NCBI RefSeq assembly: GCF_000176175.1
Contig: NZ_ACZP01000012.1
Span: forward strand, 62,001-126,000
Reading direction: 5' to 3'
Source: Vibrio furnissii CIP 102972
GTDB taxonomy: Bacteria > Pseudomonadota > Gammaproteobacteria > Enterobacterales > Vibrionaceae
DNA: 64,000 bases
The position numbers and the translations under genes are program-made. The notes under the pieces were generated by a model, which was not told the DNA's origin, did no database searches, and saw nothing but the letters and a program-made list of their open reading frames with translations. Below are positions 30,718 to 39,534 of the stretch, piece by piece. The stretch's first letter is position 1. Each line of letters opens with the position of its first letter.

Positions 30718-32721
30718 TTACTGGCCCAATGCGTTCATCATGCTCGCCAGTTGCGACTGCATTTTGCCGGTGGCATCCTGCATGGCCGAAAATTTGGCAT
30801 GGGTCCGTTTTTCCAACGTGTCCATGCGGCGGTCAAGCGCCAGTTGGTCGTCCGATAAACGGCGTGTCTGATCACCCAAACTTTTTTCACGCGTGCGAAT
30901 CGAACCGGTCACGCCCGTCATACTCTGAATCGCATCTTCAACACGTTTGGCAAAGCCGCGATTGCCGCCAAAGAAATCACCCAGCTTGGTGAAGTTATTA
31001 TTCAGCTGGCGATTGAGCATATCATAATTGATTTCCAGCGTCCCTTGACGGGTTGTGGTGATGCCAAACTCAGTCAGGCTTTTGATCTCGTCCGGCGCTT
31101 GCTCGATCGCCGATGAAAAGACCGCTTTCAAACGCGAATCGGCACTACGCACAATGCTGTCACCCGCCAGCGGGCCAGCGGCACCGGTGCGCGGATCCAC
31201 GCTGCTCAGTTGTTTGCTGATTTGGAAGAACTGGTTATAGGCCGCGACAAACTGTTCGATGTCGTCACGCACGCCATCGCGATCGTATTCAATCCCAATT
31301 TCTGCTGGGCGTTCACCGGTGTTGGTTTTGCTTTTGAGGGTCAAATCGACGCCGTCAATCGCATCTTCAATCACGTTGTTCTCGCTGGAAAGTTTTGCCA
31401 CACCGTCGAGCAAGACCAGTGAATCTTGCCCCGCTTGCACTTGCGTCATCCCTTGATACGTATCAAACGATTCCTGCGCAGCTTTCAGTTTGGCTTGCAC
31501 CGCTTCCGCTTTCTCAATCGCTTCGCGCTCTTGCGGCGACATCTTCGCACGTTCAGCCTGCTTAGCCTCTTCCGGCGTCATTTTGCCGCTTTTCACCGCT
31601 GCATCAATCGCCGCTTTCTCTTTGGCCAATTGTGCATCCAGCTTCGCCTGTGCCTCTTTGGGCGTGACATACGAATCGGTCAGCGTACCGGAAGCCGTAT
31701 TGTTCCAACCGGGAACATCTGGCGCTTTTTCGCGCGCTTTGGCATCCAGTTCGGGTTCCGGCTCTGAATAAGAATCGAGCAAAGTGCCGGAGGCGGTTTC
31801 TGTCCAGCCGGGAATGCGATCTTCGGGTTTAAGGTATCGATTGACCTGAGACCCCGCCACCGCGGCTGCTTTCAGCGCAGCATCGGGTAATTCGCCCGGG
31901 CTGCCTTCGGGTTTTGGTTCGCCATCGGCTGCATTTTGCGCGGCCTGGTCGATGTGCTCCGCCACAGATTGATCCACCTCACGGGCGGCATCGCCGATCT
32001 TCTCTGCCACTTTAGCGGCAATTTTTTGCTGCTCCGGCGTGAGAGGGGCAAGGAGTTGCTGCGCTTCCGCGCGTGCTTTTTCTAAATCTTTGACTCGGTC
32101 TTCGAGCGTTTTGTATTCCAGACGTTTTAATGCATCACCGGGCTGAGCTTCTGCGCGCAGACCAATGCGATGTTCTTGTCCGGATAAATTGGAAGCCACA
32201 ATCAGACGCGGGCCGTCAACGTCGTTGATGACGGAGGCGCGCACACCTGGGTTGGCTTTTTCGCCGTTGATGCCGCGAACGATATCAATCAGCTTGGAAT
32301 TGGCATGTACATCGACATGAAAGGATTTGTTGCCTAGCGAAATATGCAGCTTACCCGGCCCAAATTGAGCGTCTTCCGGAAACACCTCAGACGCCAACTT
32401 ATGGCTCTGAGCAAGCTGCAACACATCGACGGCGTATTTGCCCGCAATGGCATCGGTGGTCGCGGTCGCTGAGACGGCCTTGTCGTCAGAAGTATCGACT
32501 TTGCGCGCAGCAAACGCCTTCTCCTGACGAAAGTTCGTCATCAGATTTTTCATCGTATCCAGCGACTCTCTGAGTCTGCCGTAGGCACTGATGCTCGAAT
32601 CAATTTCGGTTCGCTTATTGTCAATGCTTTGCTGCTTAGGCACACGCTCCGCATTCACAATTTTGCTGACCATTGAATTGATATCAAAGCCAGTGTTCAT
32701 CCCCATTGGGCCTAAACTCAT
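30718..32721 (-). CDS. fliD: Flagellar filament cap protein FliD (HAP2)
   Basis: FliD caps the growing filament and folds incoming flagellin; in Vibrio it may also bind mucin. The 667-residue protein is much longer than the E. coli cap (468). The N-terminal domain (about 1-110) and C-terminal domain (about 470-667) are conventional. An insert of about 200 residues (205-420), rich in Ala, Lys and Glu, holds two copies of a PGW-x3-ASGTL-x-DSY motif at 304-318 and 337-351. It starts 22 bp after flaG. Confidence 0.93.
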   Translation of the reverse strand: MSLGPMGMNTGFDINSMVSKIVNAERVPKQQSIDNKRTEIDSSISAYGRLRESLDTMKNLMTNFRQEKAFAARKVDTSDDKAVSATATTDAIAGKYAVDVLQLAQSHKLASEVFPEDAQFGPGKLHISLGNKSFHVDVHANSKLIDIVRGINGEKANPGVRASVINDVDGPRLIVASNLSGQEHRIGLRAEAQPGDALKRLEYKTLEDRVKDLEKARAEAQQLLAPLTPEQQKIAAKVAEKIGDAAREVDQSVAEHIDQAAQNAADGEPKPEGSPGELPDAALKAAAVAGSQVNRYLKPEDRIPGWTETASGTLLDSYSEPEPELDAKAREKAPDVPGWNNTASGTLTDSYVTPKEAQAKLDAQLAKEKAAIDAAVKSGKMTPEEAKQAERAKMSPQEREAIEKAEAVQAKLKAAQESFDTYQGMTQVQAGQDSLVLLDGVAKLSSENNVIEDAIDGVDLTLKSKTNTGERPAEIGIEYDRDGVRDDIEQFVAAYNQFFQISKQLSSVDPRTGAAGPLAGDSIVRSADSRLKAVFSSAIEQAPDEIKSLTEFGITTTRQGTLEINYDMLNRQLNNNFTKLGDFFGGNRGFAKRVEDAIQSMTGVTGSIRTREKSLGDQTRRLSDDQLALDRRMDTLEKRTHAKFSAMQDATGKMQSQLASMMNALGQ

Positions 32722-32743
32722 CCAATCACCTCAAAAAATACGA

Positions 32744-33205
32744 TTACGCCTTCACCACTAACAGGCCCGATTTATGGTTCTGTTCCTTGGCGAGACGCCG
32801 CAATACTTCAAGCATTTCCTCTTCTGGGATCTGACGAATGATGTCGCCGGTTTTGGCTTCATAAATCGTCACCACTTCGCGTCCAGATTCTTCATCTACT
32901 CTGAACGCCAGCCCCTTGTTGATCGAATTGACGAAGTCGTTCATTCGCTCAACAATTTTCGCGCGTTGCTCCTCGTTGACCCGTTCCCGCTCGCGAGATT
33001 GTTCAACGGCAGCTTCCAGCATTTGGTTCTGGCTGCGTTTCAGCTGTTCAGTCGCGTGCTCCGACGTTTTTTCTGTGCGTCGCACGGGACGGTAGTCTTC
33101 CCTTGAATCAGAAGCGCTTTTCACGCTTTCGTTTTCTGAAGCAAGTTTAATGCCACTTTGCGAGCCGTAAGGCTGGATGTTCGATGTGTAGGATGGTACT
33201 TCCAT
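32744..33205 (-). CDS. flaG: Flagellar protein FlaG
   Basis: FlaG affects filament length and is encoded just upstream of fliD in polar-flagellate bacteria. The 153-residue protein has a variable charged N-terminal part and the conserved FlaG C-terminal domain (about 95-145), with FRVDEESGREVVTIYEAKTG followed by DIIRQIPEEEML. It lies 76 bp after the flaB-position flagellin, across an inverted repeat. Confidence 0.9.
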   Translation of the reverse strand: MEVPSYTSNIQPYGSQSGIKLASENESVKSASDSREDYRPVRRTEKTSEHATEQLKRSQNQMLEAAVEQSRERERVNEEQRAKIVERMNDFVNSINKGLAFRVDEESGREVVTIYEAKTGDIIRQIPEEEMLEVLRRLAKEQNHKSGLLVVKA

Positions 33206-33228
33206 AACAATCTCCCTTCCACCTTATA

Positions 33229-33256
33229 GGTAGTTTCATACCACGTCAAAACTACC
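33229..33256. repeat. Inverted repeat between flagellin and flaG
   Basis: GGTAGTTT (33229-33236) and AAACTACC (33249-33256) can form an 8-bp stem with a 12-base loop, about 25 bases after the flagellin stop. No T run follows on the transcribed strand, so RNA processing or partial termination is more likely than full termination. Confidence 0.5.
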
Positions 33257-33281
33257 CATGAAGCTCATTCAACCCGAGGGA

Positions 33282-34412
33282 TTAACCCAACAGGCTCAGA
33301 GCTGCAGATGGTGACTGCTTCGCTTGTGCCAACACAGAGGTACTCGCTTGCTGCAGAATCTGTGACTTGGTCATCGCCGTTGTTTCACGCGCGTAGTCGG
33401 TATCTTTGATACGGCTGCGAGACGCGTTCACGTTTTCGTTGATGTTATCCAAGTTGCTGATCGCGTGACCAAAACGGTTCTGGAAAGCACCCAGAGACGC
33501 ACGTTGGCTATCCACAGATTTCAGCGCGCCGTCCAGAACGGCAACCGCTTCTTGTGAACCGGCAACGCTGGTCACATCGATGTCTTTCACGGTCACTTCT
33601 TGAGCCGCGCCAAAGCCGATCTCAGAACCCAGATCACCACCAATGGTCACATCGCCAGTCACTTTTTGTGAGGATGCGAACAGTTGCAGTTTTCCGTCTT
33701 CACCGACAGACGCTTTCACGTCGTCGCTTTGACCGTTGATGTAAGTCGCGACTTCTTCCAGATCATCACCACTTTTCGCGGTAATGGTCAGTTCACGGGC
33801 TTCGCCCTGTTTGTCAGTATAATTCAGGGTTAGGTCTTTCGCGTCGCCAACCGTCCAGTCAGCTGCTTTGCCTTCCTGAGCACGGTAAGATTTACCGCCC
33901 ATCGCTGCGTTGTCTGAACGCATGTTCCCCATGGTTAGGTTCACTGCTTCGCCAGAATCCGCACCGATTTGGAATGATTTGCTACCGAACGTGCCGTTCA
34001 GCAGTTTGTTACCACCGAAAGAGGTTGTTTCTGCGATACGGTTCAGTTCGTCGTTTAGCGCAGACACTTCTTCTTGAATCGCAACACGCTCAGAACGTGA
34101 GTTTGAGCCGTTAGACGATTGCAGTGCCAAGTCACGCATACGTTGCAGAATGTTGGTGCTCTCATTCATTGCACCCTCAGCGGTTTGTGCAATAGAGATA
34201 CCATCATTCGCGTTACGTACCGCCATGTCCAGACCGCGACTTTGTGACGTCAGTCGGTTTGAAATTTGCAGGCCGGCTGCGTCGTCTTTCGCGCTGTTAA
34301 TACGGTAGCCCGAAGACAGACGTTCCATAGATTTCTGAACACCGTCAGCTGCACCGTTCAGGTAACGCTGGGCGGTCATCGCCGAAACGTTAGTACTTAC
34401 GTTGATTGCCAT
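33282..34412 (-). CDS. flaB: Flagellin (flaB position)
   Basis: This 376-residue filament subunit has conserved D0/D1 ends ([20 protein letters not shown] at the start, [16 protein letters not shown] at the end) and a short variable middle of about 170 residues. It carries the usual [10 protein letters not shown] and [18 protein letters not shown] segments. By position (next to flaG) it matches V. cholerae flaB. It has its own sigma28 promoter. Confidence 0.93.
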   Translation of the reverse strand: MAINVSTNVSAMTAQRYLNGAADGVQKSMERLSSGYRINSAKDDAAGLQISNRLTSQSRGLDMAVRNANDGISIAQTAEGAMNESTNILQRMRDLALQSSNGSNSRSERVAIQEEVSALNDELNRIAETTSFGGNKLLNGTFGSKSFQIGADSGEAVNLTMGNMRSDNAAMGGKSYRAQEGKAADWTVGDAKDLTLNYTDKQGEARELTITAKSGDDLEEVATYINGQSDDVKASVGEDGKLQLFASSQKVTGDVTIGGDLGSEIGFGAAQEVTVKDIDVTSVAGSQEAVAVLDGALKSVDSQRASLGAFQNRFGHAISNLDNINENVNASRSRIKDTDYARETTAMTKSQILQQASTSVLAQAKQSPSAALSLLG

Positions 34413-34495
34413 ATTGTTGATCTCCTTAGGCGGATAGTTAGTGTGCCTTCGAGTCTCTCACCTCTCGTCAGCACACCTCATTTCTCTCGTATCCT

Positions 34496-34522
34496 TTAAC
34501 GGCCCGAGATTCATATCCTTTA
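34496..34522 (-). promoter_or_regulatory. Sigma28 (FliA) promoter of the first flagellin
   Basis: On the minus strand, TAAAG and GCCGTTAA stand 14 bases apart, matching the consensus TAAAG-N14-GCCGATAA with one mismatch. It lies about 85-110 bp upstream of the ATG. Confidence 0.85.
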
Positions 34523-34596
34523 GGAAAAAATTTAGCTTTTTTTAAAATAATTTCGAATCGCTTAAAAAACGTGATGATGAACACATAATCGCAGGC

Positions 34597-34628
34597 ATAA
34601 AAAAATCCAGCCGAAGCTGGATTTTTCT
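34597..34628 (-). terminator. Terminator of the middle flagellin gene
   Basis: AAAAATCCAGC/GCTGGATTTTT forms a long A/T-flanked stem about 15 bp after the stop of the 34643-35776 flagellin, with T7 on the minus strand. Confidence 0.85.
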
Positions 34629-34642
34629 GTGATGCTTGGGGA

Positions 34643-35776
34643 TTAACCCAGCAGGCTCAATGCCGCTTGTGGCGCTTGTTTTGCTTGCGCAAGTACAGAG
34701 CTTGAAGCCTGAGAAAGAATTTGTGACTTGGTCAGTGCAGTCGTTTCTTTCGCGAAATCAGTATCTTTGATACGGCTCTTAGACGCATTCACGTTTTCGT
34801 TAATGTTGTCCAAGTTGCTGATTGCGTGGTTGAAACGGTTCTGGAATGCACCCAGTTCTGCGCGGTGGCTGTCTACGTATTTCAGTGCAGCATCCACAAT
34901 CGCGACGGACTCTTGAGCACCACCGACGCTGGTGACGTCGATTTTATCAACCGTCACTTCTTTGCCTTCTTTCATGCCCAGCTCACCGGCCAGACCGCCG
35001 CTAAACGAAACTTCGCCAGACACTTTGTTGTTTCCTGCGAACACTTGCAGTTGGCCTTTTTCGTTCACAGACGCTTTCACCATGTCGGTTTGACCGTTGA
35101 TGTAAGTCGCCAGCTCTTCGATGTCGTCGCCCGCTTTCGCGTTGATGTTGATCGACTGCTCGTTGCCTTTGTCATCGTTCAGTGTGATGGTCAGGTCGTT
35201 TTTACCCTGTTCAACGCTCCAGTTTTTGTCTTTCGCGTTTTCAGCTTGGTAGCTTGAACCACCCATCATACGGTTGTCGCTGCGCATGTCTTTCAGAGAC
35301 AGCATGACCGCTTCACCGTTGTCCGCACCAATCTGGAATGATTTGGTTTGGAATGTGCCGTTAAGCAGTTTGTTACCACCAAATGATGTGGTTTCTGCGA
35401 TACGGTTCAGTTCATCGTTCAGTGCAGTCACTTCTTCTTGAATCGCCACACGCTCTGCTTTTGAGTTTGAGCCGTTAGACGATTGCAGTGACAAGTCACG
35501 CATACGTTGCAGAATGTTGGTGGTTTCGTTCATCGCACCTTCTGCGGTTTGCGCAATTGAAATACCGTCGTTTGCGTTGCGTACTGCGACGTCCAGACCA
35601 CGGCTTTGCACGTTTAGGCGGTTCGAGATTTGCAGACCCGCTGCGTCATCTTTCGCGCTGTTGATTTTGAAGCCAGATGACAGACGTTCCATTGAGGTTT
35701 GCTGAGCGTTGCTCGCGCTGTTCAAGTAACGTTGTGCTGTCATTGCTGATACGTTGGTATTTACATTCACTGCCAT
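34643..35776 (-). CDS. flaD: Flagellin (flaD position)
   Basis: The second tandem flagellin encodes 377 residues and is very close to the first at both ends ([36 protein letters not shown]). The central part differs more. All three copies share the [18 protein letters not shown] segment and the C-terminal RIKDTD(Y/F)A motif. It has its own sigma28 promoter and its own terminator, so it can be expressed independently. Confidence 0.93.
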   Translation of the reverse strand: MAVNVNTNVSAMTAQRYLNSASNAQQTSMERLSSGFKINSAKDDAAGLQISNRLNVQSRGLDVAVRNANDGISIAQTAEGAMNETTNILQRMRDLSLQSSNGSNSKAERVAIQEEVTALNDELNRIAETTSFGGNKLLNGTFQTKSFQIGADNGEAVMLSLKDMRSDNRMMGGSSYQAENAKDKNWSVEQGKNDLTITLNDDKGNEQSININAKAGDDIEELATYINGQTDMVKASVNEKGQLQVFAGNNKVSGEVSFSGGLAGELGMKEGKEVTVDKIDVTSVGGAQESVAIVDAALKYVDSHRAELGAFQNRFNHAISNLDNINENVNASKSRIKDTDFAKETTALTKSQILSQASSSVLAQAKQAPQAALSLLG

Positions 35777-35858
35777 GGTGATTTCTCCAATTGATTTTCC
35801 GATGTTTCCGGTTTCCGACGTCTCGGAAAACCAAGTAGTTCTCTCAAAGTTACTTTCT

Positions 35859-35885
35859 TTAACGGCGCCCCCCGAAAAAGCTTTA
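35859..35885 (-). promoter_or_regulatory. Sigma28 promoter of the second flagellin
   Basis: TAAAG and GCCGTTAA stand 14 bases apart on the minus strand; the -10 is identical to that of the neighbouring flagellin. It lies about 85-110 bp upstream of the ATG. Confidence 0.85.
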
Positions 35886-36016
35886 GGAAGTTTTTAAGAT
35901 TTTTTTGAAAAAACTTCCGTTGGTAGGGCAAACGTGATGAACAAAGAAAAATATGCAAAAAAGTGTTTTTTATCGCTAAAGCTTTTCAGGTGCGCGTCGA
36001 TACAACTCAGTTTCAC

Positions 36017-37153
36017 TTAGCTGCTAAGCAGCGTCAGCGCTACGTTTGGTTGATTTTTCGCCTGTGCCAATATAGAAGTGCCCACTTGTTGCAGGATCTG
36101 CTGTTTGATCATTTGTGTGGTTTCTTTGGCGTAATCCGTATCTTTGATTCGGCTTTTCGACGCGGCGAGATTTTCATGCACGTTATCGAGGTTACTCACG
36201 GCATGACCAAAGCGGTTCTGAAGCGCCCCCAGCTCCGCGCGATGGCTATCGACGTATTTCAGCGCCGTATCCAACACCGAGACGGCACGCTGCGCGCCGC
36301 CAACGGAGGTAATGTCGAGGTTGTCGACCGCTTCATACCCTTTCAAATTCATCTGCAACTCATCAGCTAAATTGCCGCTAAACGACAAAGTACCTGCGGT
36401 TTCTTTGCCGGCCATATAGAGTTGCAATTGGCCTTTGTCATTGACCGACGCAGAGACTTTGTCGGTCTGACCATTAATGTAAGTGGCAAGCTGCTCAATA
36501 TCGTCCCCTTGCTTGGCATGAATGTGGATCTGCTCATCCTCGCCCTGCGCGTTGGTAAACGATATTGTGAGTTGATTCCGCCCAGCCCCCACCTGCCACT
36601 GGCTGTTGGCTTCGCCAGCCGCCACATAGCTGAACCCGCCCATATTGAGGTCATCAGAGCGCATGTTCTTGAGCGACACCTGCACCGCTTCTCCCGATGA
36701 CGCGCCAATTTGGAACGACGTTTGACCAAACGAACCATTGAGCAATTTTCGACCACCAAAAGAGGTCGTTTCAGCGATTCGGTTCATTTCATCATTCAAA
36801 GCGCTCATTTCTTCCTGTAAGGCAACGCGCTCCGCTTTGCTGTTCGAGCCATTGGCCGATTGCAACGACAAGTCGCGCATGCGTTGCAGCAAACTGGTGG
36901 TTTCTTGCATCGCGCCTTCAGCGGTTTGCATGATGGAGATGCCATCGTTGGCGTTGCGTACAGCGACATCTAAGCCGCGCATTTGGGATTCAAGGCGATT
37001 GGAAATCTGCAACCCTGCCGCATCATCTTTCGCACTGTTGATCCGGTTGCCGGACGAGAGGCGTTCTAATGATTGATTGAGCAGATCGGTCGCGGTGTTT
37101 AAATGTCGTTGAGCGACCAACGCCGAAACATTTGTATTAACCGTGATAGCCAT
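36017..37153 (-). CDS. flaE: Flagellin (flaE position)
   Basis: The third tandem flagellin has 378 residues. Its ends are more divergent ([37 protein letters not shown]), and it has [15 protein letters not shown] and [15 protein letters not shown] where the others have QKSMER/QQTSMER and NE(S/T)TNILQ. It probably encodes a minor filament subunit. It has its own sigma28-like promoter. No clear terminator separates it from the next flagellin. Confidence 0.92.
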   Translation of the reverse strand: MAITVNTNVSALVAQRHLNTATDLLNQSLERLSSGNRINSAKDDAAGLQISNRLESQMRGLDVAVRNANDGISIMQTAEGAMQETTSLLQRMRDLSLQSANGSNSKAERVALQEEMSALNDEMNRIAETTSFGGRKLLNGSFGQTSFQIGASSGEAVQVSLKNMRSDDLNMGGFSYVAAGEANSQWQVGAGRNQLTISFTNAQGEDEQIHIHAKQGDDIEQLATYINGQTDKVSASVNDKGQLQLYMAGKETAGTLSFSGNLADELQMNLKGYEAVDNLDITSVGGAQRAVSVLDTALKYVDSHRAELGALQNRFGHAVSNLDNVHENLAASKSRIKDTDYAKETTQMIKQQILQQVGTSILAQAKNQPNVALTLLSS

Positions 37154-37195
37154 GCGGGTGACAGAGTCCTTGGATTGAATGCTTTACCTGTATGA

Positions 37196-37222
37196 CTATC
37201 GACTGAAGCGGGGAAATCTTTA
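37196..37222 (-). promoter_or_regulatory. Sigma28 promoter of the third flagellin
   Basis: TAAAG and GTCGATAG stand 14 bases apart on the minus strand. The -10 deviates from GCCGATAA at two bases. It lies about 45-70 bp before the ATG. Confidence 0.7.
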
Positions 37223-37225
37223 GCA

Positions 37226-37256
37226 CAAAAAAGCCAGGCAGAACGCCTGGCTGTTT
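37226..37256 (-). terminator. Terminator of the Dyp-type peroxidase gene
   Basis: On the minus strand, GCCAGGC pairs with GCCTGGC and is followed by TTTTTTGTG. It lies 15 bp past the peroxidase stop. Confidence 0.85.
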
Positions 37257-37271
37257 GATTCGACACGGGAT

Positions 37272-38177
37272 TTAGGCTTTCAGGCTGAGCGCCTGCAGCA
37301 TCTCTTGCGATGGCGCAAAGAAATACGCCCCGGTCACCGCTTGCGTAAAGCGCAAGAGTTGGTCAACTTTACCATCGGTCACACCGTACATGCTTTCCAT
37401 CATGGTTTTGATGTTGTGCAGCGTGTGGCAGTAAGCAATAAACAGTAGGCCATGGTCGCCACTGGCGGTGCCATACGGCAAGCTGTGACGCACGATCTTC
37501 AGGCCTTTGCCTTCCTCTTTAATGTCCACGCGGCCCACGTGAGACGCAGCAGGTACATTGTCGAGTTCAATCGAATCCGGTTTGGTACGGCCAATCACTT
37601 TTTCTTGAGCCGACAGATTGAGGCGGTTCCATGCAGGCAAATTGTGTACAAAACGCTGCACCATCACGTAACTGCCACCGGCGAATTCGCCATCCGCCAC
37701 CACCGCCACTTCGCGACGTTTTTCGTCTTTCGGGTTCTCCGTGCCATCAATGAAACCCGTCATGTCACGAGCATCCAGGTAGCGGAAACCGTAAGTTTCA
37801 TCGACCACATCAACGTCTTCGGCAATGTCGGTTAAACATTTACGCATCACGTAAAACAGTAAGTCGTGGCGTTTTGCATGGCAGTGGATCAGCACATCGA
37901 CATCCGTGCTTGGCGCCATGGTGCTGCCTTCGCCCAACACTGGAAAGTCAATCAACTCTTCTGGCATCGGCGCTTCAAAACGCTGCCAAAAGGCTTTGGT
38001 AAAGGCTATGGAGAGCGTCAGCTCTGCGCCCGGTTGATTGGCATTCACTTCGTCCACCAAGGCAGGCAAGGCTTGCAGCTGGGCAAGTACCTGCGCGTGG
38101 TTGTGTTTGATTTTTAATATGCTGTACAGAGCAAATGGCTCCGCTTCTGGCAAAATAGCCGACTGTGGCGTTGACAT
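37272..38177 (-). CDS. Dyp-type haem peroxidase (YfeX-like)
   Basis: The 301-residue protein belongs to the dye-decolourising peroxidase family, close to E. coli YfeX. The hallmark GxxDG motif appears as GFIDGTENP (about 146-154), and a haem-proximal histidine is expected in the C-terminal half (SLPYGTASGDHGLLFIAYCH). No Tat or Sec signal is seen, so it is probably cytoplasmic. V. cholerae has a Dyp peroxidase at the same place beside the flagellins. The upstream DUF2919 gene is E. coli YfeZ-like, so the yfeX-yfeZ neighbourhood is kept. Confidence 0.92.
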   Translation of the reverse strand: MSTPQSAILPEAEPFALYSILKIKHNHAQVLAQLQALPALVDEVNANQPGAELTLSIAFTKAFWQRFEAPMPEELIDFPVLGEGSTMAPSTDVDVLIHCHAKRHDLLFYVMRKCLTDIAEDVDVVDETYGFRYLDARDMTGFIDGTENPKDEKRREVAVVADGEFAGGSYVMVQRFVHNLPAWNRLNLSAQEKVIGRTKPDSIELDNVPAASHVGRVDIKEEGKGLKIVRHSLPYGTASGDHGLLFIAYCHTLHNIKTMMESMYGVTDGKVDQLLRFTQAVTGAYFFAPSQEMLQALSLKA

Positions 38178-38264
38178 GTTGTCCTCACTTTTTCTTTTTT
38201 GCTCAGTGTGTACCCAATACGGTCAAAGGGTATGCTTCAAATTCATAGTCTGTGTTGATACTGA

Positions 38265-38729
38265 TCATGGCTTGGCCATCAACGGCGACAAAAAACAGTC
38301 ACGCACGCTGCGACTACGATAAACGTATAAAATTAACCAGAGTAGAATCAACAAAGTAAGTGCATTTGTCCAGTGGAAGGCACCGTGTTGTAAGTAGACA
38401 TGATAGCCCGTCTGAAGAAACTGCGCGACCGCGGTCAGCAGTGTCACCCAGCGTCCGATATGGCACAGCGCATTGACCCAGCGTCGCTCCGGATGGCGCA
38501 AACTGATAAGCCACATCAAGGCGATGCTTGGCACGCCCGCGGCCAAGCCGAGATAGAGCGCCGTGTTGCCCGGATAGACAAAGCTCAGGATCTGCGATCC
38601 GCTGTCGCGGCTGACACCCGCCACGACAAACACAATCCAAGCCCGAGCCAAAAACAGCCATCCCAGCCACAACCAAATCGGGGCTTTCAGAAAGCCATGG
38701 GTATCATATTGTTCTATCGCGTAACGCAC
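38265..38729 (-). CDS. DUF2919 family inner-membrane protein (YfeZ-like)
   Basis: This 154-residue protein has about four hydrophobic segments and the N-terminal pattern YDTHGFLKAPIWLW seen in DUF2919 proteins such as E. coli YfeZ. The start is GTG at 38729; an in-frame TGA lies 9 bp upstream, so no earlier start is possible, and the ribosome site is weak. It precedes the peroxidase gene by 87 bp and may be cotranscribed with it. Function unknown. Confidence 0.75.
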   Translation of the reverse strand: MRYAIEQYDTHGFLKAPIWLWLGWLFLARAWIVFVVAGVSRDSGSQILSFVYPGNTALYLGLAAGVPSIALMWLISLRHPERRWVNALCHIGRWVTLLTAVAQFLQTGYHVYLQHGAFHWTNALTLLILLWLILYVYRSRSVRDCFLSPLMAKP

Positions 38730-38859
38730 GTTGTTTCATCGTTGGTGGTGATTGCCCTTCACTTTAGCGCAATGATTTCAAATAGCTATATCTCAAGGTC
38801 AGTTTTTGGTGACAATCAAGCGTCGTGATACTCTAACCAAAACATAAGGGACACTCACG

Positions 38860-39210
38860 ATGACCAATAAAATTGTTCCATCCCCACAAACGCAACAAGA
38901 AGCGATGAAAGTGGCAAAAGCAACACAGAAACCCGGACAAACCAAAGAACAAACCAAGCTGATCGCGCAGGGCATCGAAAAAGGCATTGCGCTCTATAAA
39001 AAGCAGCAAAAAGAAAAAAGCCGTCAAGCAGACCGCGCACGTAAAAAAGCGATTCGCAGCAAACCGTCTGTCACAGCTGATGCGGGCGATGTTGACCCGT
39101 CGTTTGACACCGAAACCACCCCCACCGCCACTCGGTCATGGCTGCCATGGGCGCTGCTGGCCGCCAGCTGGCTCGGGTTCATTCTGGTTTGGATGCAAAA
39201 CGCCGCATAA
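38860..39210 (+). CDS. DUF2956 family single-pass membrane protein
   Basis: The 116-residue protein has a lysine-rich, probably helical cytoplasmic part (KGIALYKKQQKEKSRQADRA) and one C-terminal membrane helix (SWLPWALLAASWLGFILVW). This layout is typical of DUF2956, a family seen in Vibrio and relatives. AAGGGA lies about 10 bp before the ATG. Function unknown. Confidence 0.8.
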   Translation: MTNKIVPSPQTQQEAMKVAKATQKPGQTKEQTKLIAQGIEKGIALYKKQQKEKSRQADRARKKAIRSKPSVTADAGDVDPSFDTETTPTATRSWLPWALLAASWLGFILVWMQNAA

Positions 39211-39294
39211 CCGCCGCCGTATCATCCCCGCAATATAGTTCAGTTGACGCGTGAATATGCAGCTTGATGGCAGGCTGTGTATTCCACGTTAAAA

Positions 39295-39310
39295 CTGTAA
39301 ACGATTCCAC
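39295..39310. promoter_or_regulatory. GalR-type operator (distal) upstream of vSGLT
   Basis: CTGTAAACGATTCCAC differs by one base from the E. coli external gal operator GTGTAAACGATTCCAC. Its centre is 187 bp from the centre of the proximal site. Confidence 0.75.
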
Positions 39311-39455
39311 ACCATCTGTTACTTTCTTCCCACTCTGACTCATCACCCCATGATATGAATTGGGTAATTAACTCGCCAAAATTCAATAGATACGTTGAAT
39401 AACTAAGCAAAAACAACTCAAAACAAATGATTTTTAGTAAATTCATTTGGCAAAG

Positions 39456-39471
39456 TGTGACAAAGTTAGCA
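39456..39471. promoter_or_regulatory. CRP-like site upstream of vSGLT
   Basis: TGTGACAAAGTTAGCA matches TGTGA-N6-TCACA with two mismatches in the right half. It sits 10 bp before the proximal GalR operator, and catabolite control would fit a sugar symporter gene. Confidence 0.35.
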
Positions 39472-39481
39472 CCGATTAAAA

Positions 39482-39497
39482 GTGGAAACGTTTACAT
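39482..39497. promoter_or_regulatory. GalR-type operator (proximal) upstream of vSGLT
   Basis: GTGGAAACGTTTACAT fits the GalR consensus GTGNAANCGNTTNCAC at nearly every position. It ends 37 bp before the vSGLT ATG, a position suited to direct repression. Confidence 0.75.
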
Positions 39498-39534
39498 TAA
39501 CGCCCATCACGGAAACTAACTTTAGGAACAAAAC

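Larger units (their letters stand above)
39211..39534 (+). other. Regulatory intergenic region upstream of vSGLT
   Basis: This 324-bp gap holds no credible gene. It contains two GalR-type operators and a CRP-like site, described separately. The short frame at 39240-39446 (minus) resembles no known family and spans the regulatory sites. Confidence 0.6.

Noticed and set aside
33282..37153. Tandem flagellins considered as phase-variable or recombining repeats
   Set aside because: Each copy has its own promoter and differs in the middle; no site-specific inversion repeats or recombinase gene are visible.
39240..39446. 68-codon frame upstream of vSGLT
   Set aside because: It overlaps the distal GalR operator and looks like chance open frame in A/T-rich regulatory DNA.
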